Source: Planctomycetota bacterium
GTDB taxonomy: Bacteria > Planctomycetota > J058 > JAJDCP01
DNA: 57,612 nucleotides
Reading direction: 5' to 3'
Assembly: GCA_029260765.1 (NCBI GenBank)
Contig: JAJDCP010000061.1
Location: 1-57,612 of the forward strand
Positions within the stretch are counted from its first letter, which is position 1. Each line of letters begins with the position of its first letter. The notes under the pieces were generated by a model, which ran no database searches, was not told the DNA's origin, and worked only from the letters and a program-made list of their open reading frames with translations. Below, in pieces: positions 1-9,204 of this stretch. A program made the translations under genes and the position numbers.

Positions 1-2821
1 TGATCTTCAGCTTCGAGAGGATCCCGCCACGGCTCGCTGAGCCCGACGATCCTCCGCTCGAACCACTGCGCGTAAACTTGCTCTTCAGCTTCGAGAGGAT
101 CCCGCCACGGCTCGACGAGCCCGACGATCCTCCGCTCGAACCACTGCGCGTAAACTTGCTCTTCAGCTTCGAGAGGATCCCGCCACGGCTCGACGCCGAT
201 CCAGAGCCACCGCGATTCCGCAGCTTGCTCGCCAGCAACCCAATGCCGAGGCCACCGGCCCCCAGGCCTGCCCCCAACGCCAGCTTGCCCTTCATGCCCG
301 ACAGGAAACCGGAGCGCGTGCCAGAGCTGCCGCCGCTTTCCTTCTTGCGCGAGAAACGGCTCTTCATTCTGGCGAAGAACCCTGGCTTCTTCGCGGCACC
401 GCTCGAGGAAGGACCACGTGAGAGCTTGGCCTTGAGCTTCGCAAAGAAGCTGCCGCGCGAGGAGGAACTGGAGCCAGCAGCAGCGCCCGAACCGCTTTTC
501 TTGCGGTTCCGCAGTTTGTTCAGCAACATCCCGGTGCCGAGCCCGGCGGCGCCTCCCAAGCCGGCGCCCAGAGCGAGCTTGCCCAACTTGGACGAGAGGA
601 AGCCGCGCTTCTTGCCTTCGGCCCCTGCTCCGGCGCCCTTGCTCGAGCTGCCCCCGCGGAACTTGTTCTTCAGCCGCTCGAGCAGACCTGGCTTCTTCGC
701 TGCGCTGGCGCCCCCGGCACTGCTCGACCCGCTTTTCTTGCGGTTCCGCAGATTGTTCATCAGCATGCCGATGCCCAGACCCGCCGCACCGCCCACGCCC
801 GCGCCGATCATTGCCCGGCCGAGAGTCGAGGACAGGAAGCCCGGCTTCGATCCGCTACTGCTGCCCGAGCTCGAACCGCGGTTGCGCAACTTGTTCAGCA
901 GCATTCCCGCGCCCAGGCCGGCGGCGCCCCCCACGCCCGCGCCCAGGGCGAGCTTGCCCAACGTCGAGGAGAAGAAGCCCCGCTTCTTTCCGGCCGCTGC
1001 GCCACTTGCGCTCTTGCTCGAGCCACCACCGCTGAACTTGTTCTTCAGCCGCGCGAAAAACCCTGGCTTCTTCGCTGCGCCACTGGAGCCCGTGCTGCGG
1101 CTCGCGTCCGCCTTGCTCTTGTTGCGCAGCTTGTTCAGCAGCATGCCGATGCCCAGGCCCGCCGCGCCGCCCGCGCCGGCACCGACCATCGCTCGGCCCA
1201 GCGTCGACGACAAGAAACCCGGTTTCTTCGCGCCACTGCCGCTCGCACCCGAGCTGCCACGGTTCCGCAGCTTGTTCAGCAGCATGCCTGCGCCCAGGCC
1301 CGCAGCGCCACCCACGCCCGCGCCGATGGCGAGTTTGCCCAACGTCGAAGAGAAGAAGCCCCGCTTCTTTCCTGCCGTTGCGCCACTTGCGCTATTGCTC
1401 GAGCCACCACCGCTGAACTTGTTCTTCAGCCGCGCGAACAACCCCGGCTTCTTCGCCGCACCGGTGCTCGAGCTGCGGCTCGCGTCCGCCTTGCTCTTGT
1501 TGCGCAGCTTGTTCAGCAGCATGCCGATGCCCAGGCCCGCCGCACCACCCACGCCGGCACCGACCATCGAGCGGCCCAGCGTCGACGACAGGAAGCCCGG
1601 CTTCTTTGCGCCAGGACCGCTCGAACCCGAGCTGCCACGGTTCCGCAACTTGTTCAGCAGCATGCCTGCGCCCAGGCCCGCAGCACCGCCGACGCCCGCG
1701 CCGATCAACGAACGACCCAGCGTCGAAGAGAAGAAGCCCCGCTTCTTCCCTGGCGCTGCGCCACTTGCGCTCTTGCTCGAGCCACCACCGCTGAACTTGT
1801 TCTTCAGTCGCGCGAACAGCCCCGGCTTCTTCGCTGCCCCGCTGGAACCTGAGCTGCGGCTCGCGTCCGCCTTGCTCTTGTTGCGCATCTTGTTCAGCAG
1901 CATGCCGATGCCCAGGCCCGCCGCGCCACCCACGCCCGCGCCGATCATCGAACGGCCCAGTGTCGACGACAGGAAACCCGGCTTCTTCGCGCCACTGCTG
2001 CTTGAGCTCGAGCTGCCGCGGTTCCGCAGCTTGTTCAGCAGCATGCCTGCGCCGAACCCCGCTGCACCGCCGACGCCCGCACCGATCATGGCCCGGCCCA
2101 ACGTCGACGACAAGAACCCCGGCTTCTTCGCTGCAGGCTTCGGCGCCTGCGGCAATGCCTGGGGCCTTGCCTGCGGCGCAGCCTGCGGCGCGCTCGGCTT
2201 CGGTGCGCTGGAGCGCCGCTGGCTGAATTTATTGACCAGCTTGTTGGCGCCCCAACCCGCGGCGCCACCAACTCCTGCCCCGAGAGCCATGCGTCCGAGT
2301 CGGGACGTCAAGAAACCCCCGCCGCCCGAAGAGCGGCTCAGGCGATTGACCAACATGTTGGTGCCGATACCCGCGACGCCACCAACTCCTGCCCCCAGGG
2401 CGATGCGCCCCAGACGAGAGGAGAGGAAGCCACCCCCGCGGCTGCTACTCGAGCCCCCACTGGCGGCACCGGTGTTGCTCGAAGAGCCATTGCTGCCTGC
2501 AGCGCTGGAGCTTGAGCTGGAGCTGGAGCTTGAGCTGGAGCTGGAGCTGGAGCTGCGGGAACGCCAGCGGTTGGCCAGCATGCCGATGCCAAGCCCCGCG
2601 GCTCCTCCGACGCCTGCGCCGACGACCATGCGGCCTGCTGTGGTCGAAAAGAAGCCGGGTGCGCTCGTACTGCTGCTCAACTGCGGAGACTTGACTCCCA
2701 TCTTGCTCAGGGTTGCAGTCGCCGGCTGTGTCGATACCCCGGTCGTGGGGGCGGACGGAGTCGTGGTGGCGGACGATCTGCCCCCCATCAAGGACTGCCA
2801 GAAACTACGGATCTTAAACAT
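1..2821 (-). CDS. Glycine-zipper repeat protein, C-terminus off the window (partial)
   Basis: The minus strand is open from ATG 2821 to the window edge (about 940 codons, no stop seen). After about 65 Ser/Thr-rich residues the protein repeats one module 13 times: a short STLGR-type lead, a glycine zipper of the form GAGVGGAAGLGxGM, then a basic tail such as LLNKLRNR. Linkers are Ser/Gly/Lys-rich, and from module 5 onward several contain a cationic amphipathic segment of the type KKPGFFARLKNKF. The spaced small residues (GxxxG-like) plus flanking positive charge fit helices that insert into or pack within membranes. No enzyme domain or clear signal peptide is seen. ATG 2821 has GGAG 11 nt upstream; an in-frame ATG at 2857 is possible but overlaps a TATAAT at 2856-2861 that may be the promoter. 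Function unknown; a secreted membrane-active or surface protein is inference. Confidence 0.75.
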   Translation of the reverse strand, partial: MFKIRSFWQSLMGGRSSATTTPSAPTTGVSTQPATATLSKMGVKSPQLSSSTSAPGFFSTTAGRMVVGAGVGGAAGLGIGMLANRWRSRSSSSSSSSSSSSSSSSSAAGSNGSSSNTGAASGGSSSSRGGGFLSSRLGRIALGAGVGGVAGIGTNMLVNRLSRSSGGGGFLTSRLGRMALGAGVGGAAGWGANKLVNKFSQRRSSAPKPSAPQAAPQARPQALPQAPKPAAKKPGFLSSTLGRAMIGAGVGGAAGFGAGMLLNKLRNRGSSSSSSSGAKKPGFLSSTLGRSMIGAGVGGAAGLGIGMLLNKMRNKSKADASRSSGSSGAAKKPGLFARLKNKFSGGGSSKSASGAAPGKKRGFFSSTLGRSLIGAGVGGAAGLGAGMLLNKLRNRGSSGSSGPGAKKPGFLSSTLGRSMVGAGVGGAAGLGIGMLLNKLRNKSKADASRSSSTGAAKKPGLFARLKNKFSGGGSSNSASGATAGKKRGFFSSTLGKLAIGAGVGGAAGLGAGMLLNKLRNRGSSGASGSGAKKPGFLSSTLGRAMVGAGAGGAAGLGIGMLLNKLRNKSKADASRSTGSSGAAKKPGFFARLKNKFSGGGSSKSASGAAAGKKRGFFSSTLGKLALGAGVGGAAGLGAGMLLNKLRNRGSSSGSSSGSKPGFLSSTLGRAMIGAGVGGAAGLGIGMLMNNLRNRKKSGSSSAGGASAAKKPGLLERLKNKFRGGSSSKGAGAGAEGKKRGFLSSKLGKLALGAGLGGAAGLGTGMLLNKLRNRKKSGSGAAAGSSSSSRGSFFAKLKAKLSRGPSSSGAAKKPGFFARMKSRFSRKKESGGSSGTRSGFLSGMKGKLALGAGLGAGGLGIGLLASKLRNRGGSGSASSRGGILSKLKSKFTRSGSSGGSSGSSSRGGILSKLKSKFTRSGSSGGSSGSASRGGILSKLKI
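5..195. repeat. 78-bp tandem repeat, about 2.4 copies
   Basis: The segment beginning CTTCAGCTTCGAGAGG recurs at 5, 83 and 161, giving a 78-bp period that is almost perfect at the DNA level. It encodes a 26-residue unit on the minus strand (ILSKLKSKFTRSG core followed by Gly/Ser) near the visible C-terminal end of the glycine-zipper protein. More copies may lie beyond the left edge. Confidence 0.9.
971..2110. repeat. About 380-bp tandem super-repeat, 3 copies
   Basis: The string GAAGAAGCCCCGCTTCTT occurs at about 971, 1352 and 1730, so units are 381 and 378 bp. Each unit encodes two glycine-zipper modules plus one cationic segment (about 126 residues) of the minus-strand protein. Near identity between units points to recent duplication. 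Single modules outside this block are more diverged. Confidence 0.85.
2504..2555. repeat. Hexanucleotide simple repeat encoding poly-Ser
   Basis: Alternating GAGCTG/GAGCTT hexamers occupy this stretch and encode a run of about 13 serines on the minus strand, between glycine-zipper modules 1 and 2. Because the unit is 6 bp, slippage would change length but keep the frame. Confidence 0.85.
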
Positions 2822-2946
2822 GAAGAAGCCGACTCCACAAGGGCGGATGCCATCCATTATAACGACCGGATGACTGATTCCTGTCCCCCTTGCCAGGATT
2901 CGCCAAGCACGCTATCTTGGGGCTTTGCAGCCATTCAACGACCAAC

Positions 2947-4404
2947 ATGCGCATCCTTTTTGTCAGCTCCGAAGCCCATCCAGTCATCAAGACCGGGGGC
3001 CTCGCAGATGTGTCCGGCAGCCTTGCGATCACCCTCGCACGACTGGGCCATGATGTGCGCCTCGTTCTGCCGTACTACGCACAAGTTCGGAACCACCTGC
3101 CGGGGCTGCAGACCATCGCCCGCCCCGCTGTTCCGAACCAACGCGGAAGTCTCCGCATCTTGCGTGGTGAGCTGCCAAGCACAGACGGCGAGGGATGTCC
3201 ACTCTGGCTCGTCGACTCCCCCTACCACTTCGACCGCCATGGGGGACCCTACATCGACCACAACGGAGCGGATTGGCCAGACAACGGCGAGCGCTTCGGG
3301 CTCTTCTGCCAGGTCGGACACGCGCTGGCCCAAGGCAGAGCGGGCCTCGATTGGCGTCCGGACCTCGTGCATTGCAACGACTGGCAGACCGGGCTGATCT
3401 GCGCCCTGCTCGCACAGGAGCCAGAACGTCCCCGCACGGTCTTCACCATCCACAACCTGGCCTACCAAGGACTCTACCCACGCAGCCTGTTCGACTTTCT
3501 CAAGCTTCCCGAACATCTATGGACGCTACATGGTCTGGAATACCATGGCCTGCTCTCCTTCATCAAGGGGGGCCTTGTGTTTGCCGACCGGCTCACCAGC
3601 GTAAGCCCCGGGTACGCCCGCGAGATCCTGAGCAGCGCGTACGGGCGCGGCCTTCATGGTGTGCTGCAACTACGCCAGGGAATCCTGCACGGCATCCTCA
3701 ACGGCATCGACACCAACCAGTGGAACCCGGGCAATGATCCTCACATCTGGCAGAACTATTCCGTCCGCAAGCTTGCCCGAAAACGCAAGAACACCCATGG
3801 CCTGCGCACGGCCTTCGAGCTCGCGGACACCCCATCCTCGTTGCTGCTGGGAATGGTGACACGACTCGTGCACCAGAAGGGCATCGACCTCGTCCTCGAG
3901 GCTCTCCCCGAGCTGATGAAGCGACCTGTACAGCTCGTGATCCAGGGCAGCGGGAACAGCGACCTCGAGCGGGCCCTTCAGGATGCACAGCGGCGCTGGC
4001 CTACCCGCTTGCGTCTCAACATCGGCTATTCAGAGACCACCGCCCATCGCATCGAAGCCGGAGCCGACGCCTTCCTGATGCCCTCACGTTTCGAGCCCTG
4101 CGGGCTCAACCAGATGTACAGCCTGCGCTACGGCACACCACCGATCGTACGGCGCACGGGCGGCCTTGCGGACACCGTCGTAGACGCGAGCCCGGCTGCG
4201 CTCGCGGACGGCCAGGCCAACGGCTTTGTGTTCGACGAGCCGAGCGCTGAAGCCCTCGTCGCAGCCGTCGACCGTGCCGTCGCGCTGTTCGAGCGTCCCA
4301 AGCTCTGGCGGGCGCTGATGCGTGCTGGAATGAAGCAGGACTTCAGCTGGCAGCGCAGCGCTGAGCGCTACCTGCAGCTGTACGAAGAGCTGCTCGGCGG
4401 CTGA
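2947..4404 (+). CDS. glgA: Glycogen (starch) synthase, ADP-glucose type
   Basis: GT5 glycosyltransferase of 485 residues (family usually about 475-490) that extends alpha-1,4-glucan chains from ADP-glucose in the cytoplasm. The N-terminus MRILFVSSEAHPVIKTGGLA carries the KxGGL motif that binds the ADP-glucose phosphate; the C-terminal Rossmann domain shows MPSRFEPCGLNQMY and TGGLADTV, the standard GT-B donor-site motifs including the catalytic Glu of the FEPCGL stretch. ATG 2947 is chosen because the family begins at this Met-Arg-Ile; an upstream frame extension to 2890 is unlike the family. No strong Shine-Dalgarno is visible. Divergent from the glycine-zipper gene and not obviously in an operon with other glycogen genes. 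Confidence 0.93.
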   Translation: MRILFVSSEAHPVIKTGGLADVSGSLAITLARLGHDVRLVLPYYAQVRNHLPGLQTIARPAVPNQRGSLRILRGELPSTDGEGCPLWLVDSPYHFDRHGGPYIDHNGADWPDNGERFGLFCQVGHALAQGRAGLDWRPDLVHCNDWQTGLICALLAQEPERPRTVFTIHNLAYQGLYPRSLFDFLKLPEHLWTLHGLEYHGLLSFIKGGLVFADRLTSVSPGYAREILSSAYGRGLHGVLQLRQGILHGILNGIDTNQWNPGNDPHIWQNYSVRKLARKRKNTHGLRTAFELADTPSSLLLGMVTRLVHQKGIDLVLEALPELMKRPVQLVIQGSGNSDLERALQDAQRRWPTRLRLNIGYSETTAHRIEAGADAFLMPSRFEPCGLNQMYSLRYGTPPIVRRTGGLADTVVDASPAALADGQANGFVFDEPSAEALVAAVDRAVALFERPKLWRALMRAGMKQDFSWQRSAERYLQLYEELLGG

Positions 4405-4418
4405 AGGTCCTGACCATT

Positions 4419-4437
4419 GCGCCACGTGGGCGCTTTC
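4419..4437 (+). terminator. Short GC hairpin followed by TTT
   Basis: GCGCC (4419-4423) and GGCGC (4429-4433) can pair around loop ACGTG, followed by TTTCCCC. It lies 14 nt after the glgA stop and before the formate dehydrogenase genes. The stem is only 5 bp and the T tract is short, so this is a weak intrinsic-terminator candidate. Confidence 0.4.
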
Positions 4438-4471
4438 CCCATATTAAGGTTAACGCTTTACGGAGCCCGCC

Positions 4472-6037
4472 ATGCCTCTGCCCAGTCCCGAGCAACGCGC
4501 CCAGGTTCCCGAGCTGCTGCACGAGCTGGGAGGACTGCGGCCTGGAGTCGCCCGCGAGGTTGCACGCCGAAGCGGCGTTCCCGAAGCCGACATATATGGA
4601 GTCGGCTCGTTCTTCCACCTGCTGGCCGAGCCCGGCATCGAGTTGCGCGTCTGCCAGGGCCTGACGTGCCGGCTGCAGGGTGCCGAAGAGCTGCTGAAGC
4701 AAGCGCAGGCCCAGGGACTGCCCGCGGCAGGCTGCTCCTGCCTGGCGGCTTGCGACAAAGCGCCCGCGGCGCTGAGCGGGCGGCGCGTGATTCCCGGGTT
4801 GCAGGCGACGGCCCTGGCGCGTGCCGATGACGCGGCCGCGTTGTGGCCCGAGACCTGGCTGGGTTGCGTAGGCCCCGATGACCCCGAGCTGCCTATCGCG
4901 CTCGTCCGTCCCGCCGACTCGACCGGCGAAGCTCTGCGGCAGGCGCGCAGCCGAGGCCCGGAGGCTGTGCTGGAGGTGCTCGAAGGCTCGGGGCTGCAGG
5001 GACGCGGCGGGGCGGGCTTTCCGGCAGCGATCAAGTGGAAGAGTGTCCGGGCCCAAACCGAGCGCACCCGCTATGTGGTGCTGAACGCCGACGAGGGAGA
5101 GCCGGGCACCTTCAAAGACCGGGAAGTGTTGATGCGCCGCCCCGACCTGGTGGTGGAGGGACTGGCCATCGCCGCGGTCACGATCGGTGCCACGGACATA
5201 TACTGCTACCTGCGCGGCGAATTCGAGCTGCCGTGGCAGGCCCTCAGCACCGCAATCACCCGGCTGACCGCCGAGCCGGGCTTCGAGGAGCTGCGCTTCC
5301 ACCTCCATGCCGGACACGGCGCCTATATCTGCGGCGAAGAGACTGCGCTGCTCGAGGCGCTCGAAGGCAAGCGCGGCATGCCGCGTCTCAAACCTCCCTA
5401 CCCCACCGAAGTCGGCCTGTGGGGCAAGCCCACCCTGATCCATAATGTCGAGACCATCGCCTGCGTGCCCTCGATCGTTACGAGGGGCGGCGATTGGTTC
5501 CGCCAACTGGGGCGCAGCGGAGCAGGAACCAAACTGTATTGCGTCAGCGGTCACATCGCTCGGCCCGGGGTCTATGAGCTGCCGCTCGGCGTCTGCCTGG
5601 ACGAGCTGGTCGAGGCCGCGGGCGGCTATCTGGGCGAGCTCAAGGCTTTCTCGCCGGGCGGCGCGAGCTCGGGCTTCTTGCCGGCCTCGGAGCGGCGGCG
5701 ACCGCTCGACTTCAAGAGCCTGGCCGAAGTCGGCTCGATGCTCGGCTCCGCGGGCGTGGTCGTCCTGAATCAGACCGTGGCGATGCCCTGGGCGGTGGCC
5801 GAACAGCTGACCTTTTTCGAAGCAGAGAGCTGTGGCCAATGCGCCCCCTGCCGGATCGGCACCCGCTTCCTACGCGAGGCTCTCGAGCGCCGCTGCGCGG
5901 GGGTTTCCGGGGCACTCGAAGCGGTCGACGATGTAGCCTGGGAGATGAATGAAGGCTCGATCTGCGGCCTGGGACAAGCCGCCCCAATTCCCCTGACCAG
6001 CGCCCGCCGCTGGTTCCCCGAGGAGTTCCAAGCATGA
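4472..6037 (+). CDS. fdhB: NAD-linked formate dehydrogenase beta subunit (NuoE-NuoF fusion)
   Basis: 521-residue flavin/NADH module passing electrons from the formate-oxidising subunit to NAD+. Residues 1-100 resemble the NuoE thioredoxin-like [2Fe-2S] domain, with C61, C66, C90 and C94 in the ligand pattern. From about residue 165 it is NuoF-like: GRGGAGFPAAIKW and NADEGEPGTFKDR form the FMN/NADH site, and ESCGQCAPCRIGT (C454, C457, C460, with C498) is the [4Fe-4S] site. Such NuoE-NuoF fusions are typical of HoxF and of soluble FDH diaphorase subunits. ATG 4472 has GGAG about 7 nt upstream. Its stop overlaps the start of the catalytic subunit (ATGA), so the two are translationally coupled. 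No membrane gamma subunit is present, consistent with a cytoplasmic enzyme. Confidence 0.92.
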   Translation: MPLPSPEQRAQVPELLHELGGLRPGVAREVARRSGVPEADIYGVGSFFHLLAEPGIELRVCQGLTCRLQGAEELLKQAQAQGLPAAGCSCLAACDKAPAALSGRRVIPGLQATALARADDAAALWPETWLGCVGPDDPELPIALVRPADSTGEALRQARSRGPEAVLEVLEGSGLQGRGGAGFPAAIKWKSVRAQTERTRYVVLNADEGEPGTFKDREVLMRRPDLVVEGLAIAAVTIGATDIYCYLRGEFELPWQALSTAITRLTAEPGFEELRFHLHAGHGAYICGEETALLEALEGKRGMPRLKPPYPTEVGLWGKPTLIHNVETIACVPSIVTRGGDWFRQLGRSGAGTKLYCVSGHIARPGVYELPLGVCLDELVEAAGGYLGELKAFSPGGASSGFLPASERRRPLDFKSLAEVGSMLGSAGVVVLNQTVAMPWAVAEQLTFFEAESCGQCAPCRIGTRFLREALERRCAGVSGALEAVDDVAWEMNEGSICGLGQAAPIPLTSARRWFPEEFQA

Positions 6038-8808
6038 GCGACAGCATCGAGCTCGATGGGCGGCGCGTTCCCATTCGGCCAGGAGAGACCCTGCTCGAGG
6101 TCGCAGCGCGGGAAGGCAAGCAGATCCCCACTCTCTGCCACGACCCCCGGCTCGAACCGGCGGGCGCCTGCCGCACCTGCCTGGTCGACGTCAAGGGTTG
6201 GCGCCGCATGCCGCCCGCCTGCGCCACCCGGGCGAGCGCCGGCATGGTGGTGACCACCGAGAGCCCTCGCATCGCCCGACACCGCAAGACCTTGCTCTCC
6301 CTGTATCTCAGCGACCACATGGCCGAACAGGAGGAATGCGAGACGGGCGCCGATTGCCAGCTGCACGCGATGGCTGCGCGTTATGGCGCGCCGCAGCTGC
6401 GCGTGCCGATGGCTCCTGTGCGGGAACAGCGTGTCGACCGCAACCCGTACCTGGAGTTTCGGGCGGACCGTTGCATCCTGTGCGCGCGTTGCACGCGCTA
6501 CTGCGACGAGGTCGAGGGAGTGCAGGCGATCACGCTGGCGGGCCGCGGGGCCGCGACCACCATCGCCACCGCCGACCAGGTGTCGCTGCTCGATTCGAGC
6601 TGTGAGCTGTGCGGGGGGTGCATCGACACCTGCCCGACCGGCGCGCTGACCGAGAAGATGCCGCTGCGGGCGGGGACACGGCCGGATCGCCAACTCGAGA
6701 AGGTGCGCACCACCTGCAACTACTGCGGTGTGGGTTGTCAGATGGATCTGAATGTCGACCGCGCAGCGCAGGGCGGAAAAGGGGCTGTGGTCAAGGTCAC
6801 CAGCCCGCCTCCCGGTACGACCACCAATGATGGCAACCTGTGTGTCAAAGGCCGCTTTGCGTACGACTTCATCCACCGCGACGACCGCCTGGGCACGCCC
6901 CTGATCCGCGAGGACGGCGTCTTGCGGCCGGCCAGTTGGGAAGAAGCGCTGGCAAGAGCCGCTGAAGGTCTTCGCGGCGTGCAGGCCCGGCACGGTGAGC
7001 AAGCCCTCGGCTTCGTCTCTTCGTCGCGCTGCACGATGGAAGAGAACTACCTGGTGCAGAAGCTGGCGCGGGCAGTCTTCCACACCAACAACGTGCATCA
7101 ATGCGCGGCGACGTGACACGCTCCCACCGTGGCCGGTCTGGTCACGACTTTCGGCGCGGGCGCGATGACCAATTCGATCGGCGAGATCCGTGATGCCGAC
7201 TTCCTGTTCGTGATCGGCAGCAATACCACCGAAGCGCACCCGATCATCGCGATGGAGATGAAACGCGCGGTCCGGCGCGGAGCCACCCTTGTGGTGGCCG
7301 ACCCGCGCGCGATCTGGCTGACCAGCATCGCCCAGCGGCACCTCAAGTTGAAGCCGGGCACCGATGTCTGGCTGCTCAATGCGATGGCCCACACCATCCT
7401 CAGCGAAGGCTTGTGTGATCAGGAGTTCATCGCCCGCAACACCGAAGGCTTCGAAGCCCTGCGCGAAAACCTTGCGCGCTACACGCCCGAAGATGCGGAA
7501 GAGATCACCGGTGTGCCCGCTGCGGCCATCCGCCAAACCGCGCGCGAGTACGCCAGCACGTCCAAGGCGGGAATCTACTACACGCTGGGCATCACCGAGC
7601 ACACGCACGGAACGGACAACGTCTACGCCCTGTCGAACCTGGTGCTGATGACCGGCCACCTCGGAAAGGCCTCATCGGGCATGAACCCCCTGCGCGGACA
7701 GAACAACGTGCAGGGCGCCAACGATGCGGGGGCCAGTCCTGTCTACTACCCCGGCTATCAATCCGTGGACGACCTGGCGGTGCAGGCGAAATACGAAGCC
7801 GCCTGGGGCGTGCCCCTCAATCCGCAGCCCGGGTTGAACCTCAACCAGATGATCAAACAAGTCGGCAAGCAGATCCGCGGCTTGTTCGTGATGGGCGAAG
7901 ACATCGTGATCTCGGAGCCCAACGTCTCGCAGCTTGAGCTGGGACTCAACAACCTCGAATTCCTGGTCCTGCAGGATATCTTCTCGAACGAGACCGCCCG
8001 CTTTGCCGATGTGATCCTGCCCGGCGCCTGTTTCGCCGAGAAGGATGGCGTGTTCACCAACTCTGAACGCCGTGTGCAGTTGGTGCGCAAGGCCGTCGAG
8101 CCGCCCGGGGTGGCGCGGGCCGACTGGGAGATCCTGGTCGCCCTGGCGAACGCCTGCGGCGGCAGCTGGCAGTATGAGACGCCCCGCCAGATCTATGCCG
8201 AGCTGGCGCAGGACGCGCCGAAATTCGCGGGCATCAGCCACCAGCGCATCGAGCAGGAGGGCGGACTGCAGTGGCCTTGCGTCGATGCGGCCGACCCGGG
8301 CACGCCTTTTTTGCATGAAGGTGGCGTGCTGCGCGGCAAGGGACTGTTCCAGGCGGTCGATTACCGGCCCTCGCTCGAGCAGGCCGATACCGAGTACCCC
8401 TTGATCTTGTCAACGGGGCGCACGCTGTACCACTACAACGCGGCGACCCAGACCCGACAGGCTCCAGGCCTGCGGGAAAAGCAGCCGGTCGCTTTCGTCG
8501 AGATCCACCCGCGCGACGCCGGCCGGCGCGGCATCGAAGACGGCGACCGCGTGCAAGTGCGGTCGCGGCGCGGCAGCCTCGAATGCCGCGCCGTGGTCTC
8601 CCGCCAGGTACGTAGGGGTTGTATCTGGATGCCATTCCACTTCGGCGAGGCGCGTGCCAACCTGCTGACGGTCGACGCGGGGGACTCGGTGACGGGCACC
8701 GCCGAATACAAGGTCTGCGCCACCGAGGTCGTCAAGCTCGAAGGCGACGGCAGCTCGGCGGCGTTCCCCGGAGCCTACTTCGCCGTCTCGGGGCCTGGCC
8801 CCAGCTGA
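6034..8808 (+). CDS. fdhA: Formate dehydrogenase alpha subunit, selenocysteine-containing
   Basis: 924-residue molybdenum/tungsten bis-MGD enzyme oxidising formate to CO2, read through TGA 7114-7116 as Sec361. The frame is unchanged across the TGA and the protein reads HQCAATUHAPTVAGL, the family's active-site context (Sec or Cys then His). N-terminal domains: NuoG-like [2Fe-2S] (C35, C46, C49, C63); His-Cys cluster region around H95, C102, C108; two [4Fe-4S] sites (CILCARCTRYC at 147-157 and CELCGGCIDTC at 190-200); then the catalytic domain beginning TTCNYCGVGCQMDL (C228, C231, C235). The C-terminal molybdopterin dinucleotide-binding beta-barrel closes the protein. The expected first Cys of the His-Cys3 site is Gln99, which is odd. 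Couples to the overlapping fdhB to reduce NAD+. Confidence 0.93.
7114..7146 (+). promoter_or_regulatory. UGA selenocysteine codon and bacterial SECIS hairpin of fdhA
   Basis: TGA is at 7114-7116. A 7-bp stem pairs CGTGGCC (7128-7134) with GGTCACG (7140-7146), one G-U wobble, closing a GGTCT loop at 7135-7139. The loop starts 18 nt after the TGA. In E. coli fdhF the SelB-binding loop also contains GGUCU at the same distance. This supports recoding of the TGA rather than termination or a sequencing error. Confidence 0.88.
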
Positions 8809-8811
8809 AGA

Positions 8812-9036
8812 TCACATGGGCAGTAAGAGCAGCAGCCCACCGACCAGCACCACCAGGCCGCTGCCGAGCACCTTGGATCCCAACGTGCGCAAATAGACGG
8901 CGTCCGCTGCCTGCTCAAGGGCGTTGGAATCCGGCGCGGTACGGGTTCCGACACCGATCATCAGGCTCAGCAGGCCGAACTTCAAGAAGCTCCCGCAGCC
9001 CACCACGAACAAAATCAGTCCCAATGCCGACACCAT
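8812..9036 (-). CDS. Small two-helix membrane protein
   Basis: 74 residues starting MVSALGLILFVVGCGSFLKF. A hydrophobic segment at about 3-25 and a second at about 54-74 (VLGSGLVVLVGGLLLLL) are separated by a polar stretch containing LEQAADAVYLRTLG, so a hairpin inner-membrane protein is likely. ATG 9036 is preceded by GAGGG at about 8 nt; a longer frame upstream has no such site and poor codon character. Convergent with fdhA, 3 bp apart. I do not recognise the family and assign no function. Confidence 0.65.
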   Translation of the reverse strand: MVSALGLILFVVGCGSFLKFGLLSLMIGVGTRTAPDSNALEQAADAVYLRTLGSKVLGSGLVVLVGGLLLLLPM

Positions 9037-9204
9037 GCTATTTCCCTCTGATGGAGCTGAGGGAACAAGAAGTGCTTGGCAGCAGCGGGAACGTGTTTTT
9101 TGGGCGGAGCTTATGCCTCGAAGATGTGGACGGCCATCGTCTCGCGCACAGAACACAAACATCAAGGCCGCAAACGAAAGCGAGCTAGAAACAATAGGAC
9201 CGCC

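Noticed and set aside
78..2873. 931-codon Pro/Leu-rich frame on the plus strand
   Set aside because: It is the exact antisense of the glycine-zipper gene. Its RPAAPPTPAP repeats mirror Gly/Ala codons, it has no ribosome site, and the minus frame gives clean modules with hydrophobic periodicity.
7100..7135. End of one gene and start of another inside formate dehydrogenase, or a frameshift
   Set aside because: The frame is unchanged across the TGA, the site is the known Sec position, and the hairpin matches fdhF. Recoding explains it better.
4343..7659. Two long minus-strand frames (4343-5839 and 5770-7659)
   Set aside because: Both lie opposite the formate dehydrogenase genes and have low-complexity, Arg/Gln/His-rich sequence; typical antisense shadows in GC-rich DNA.
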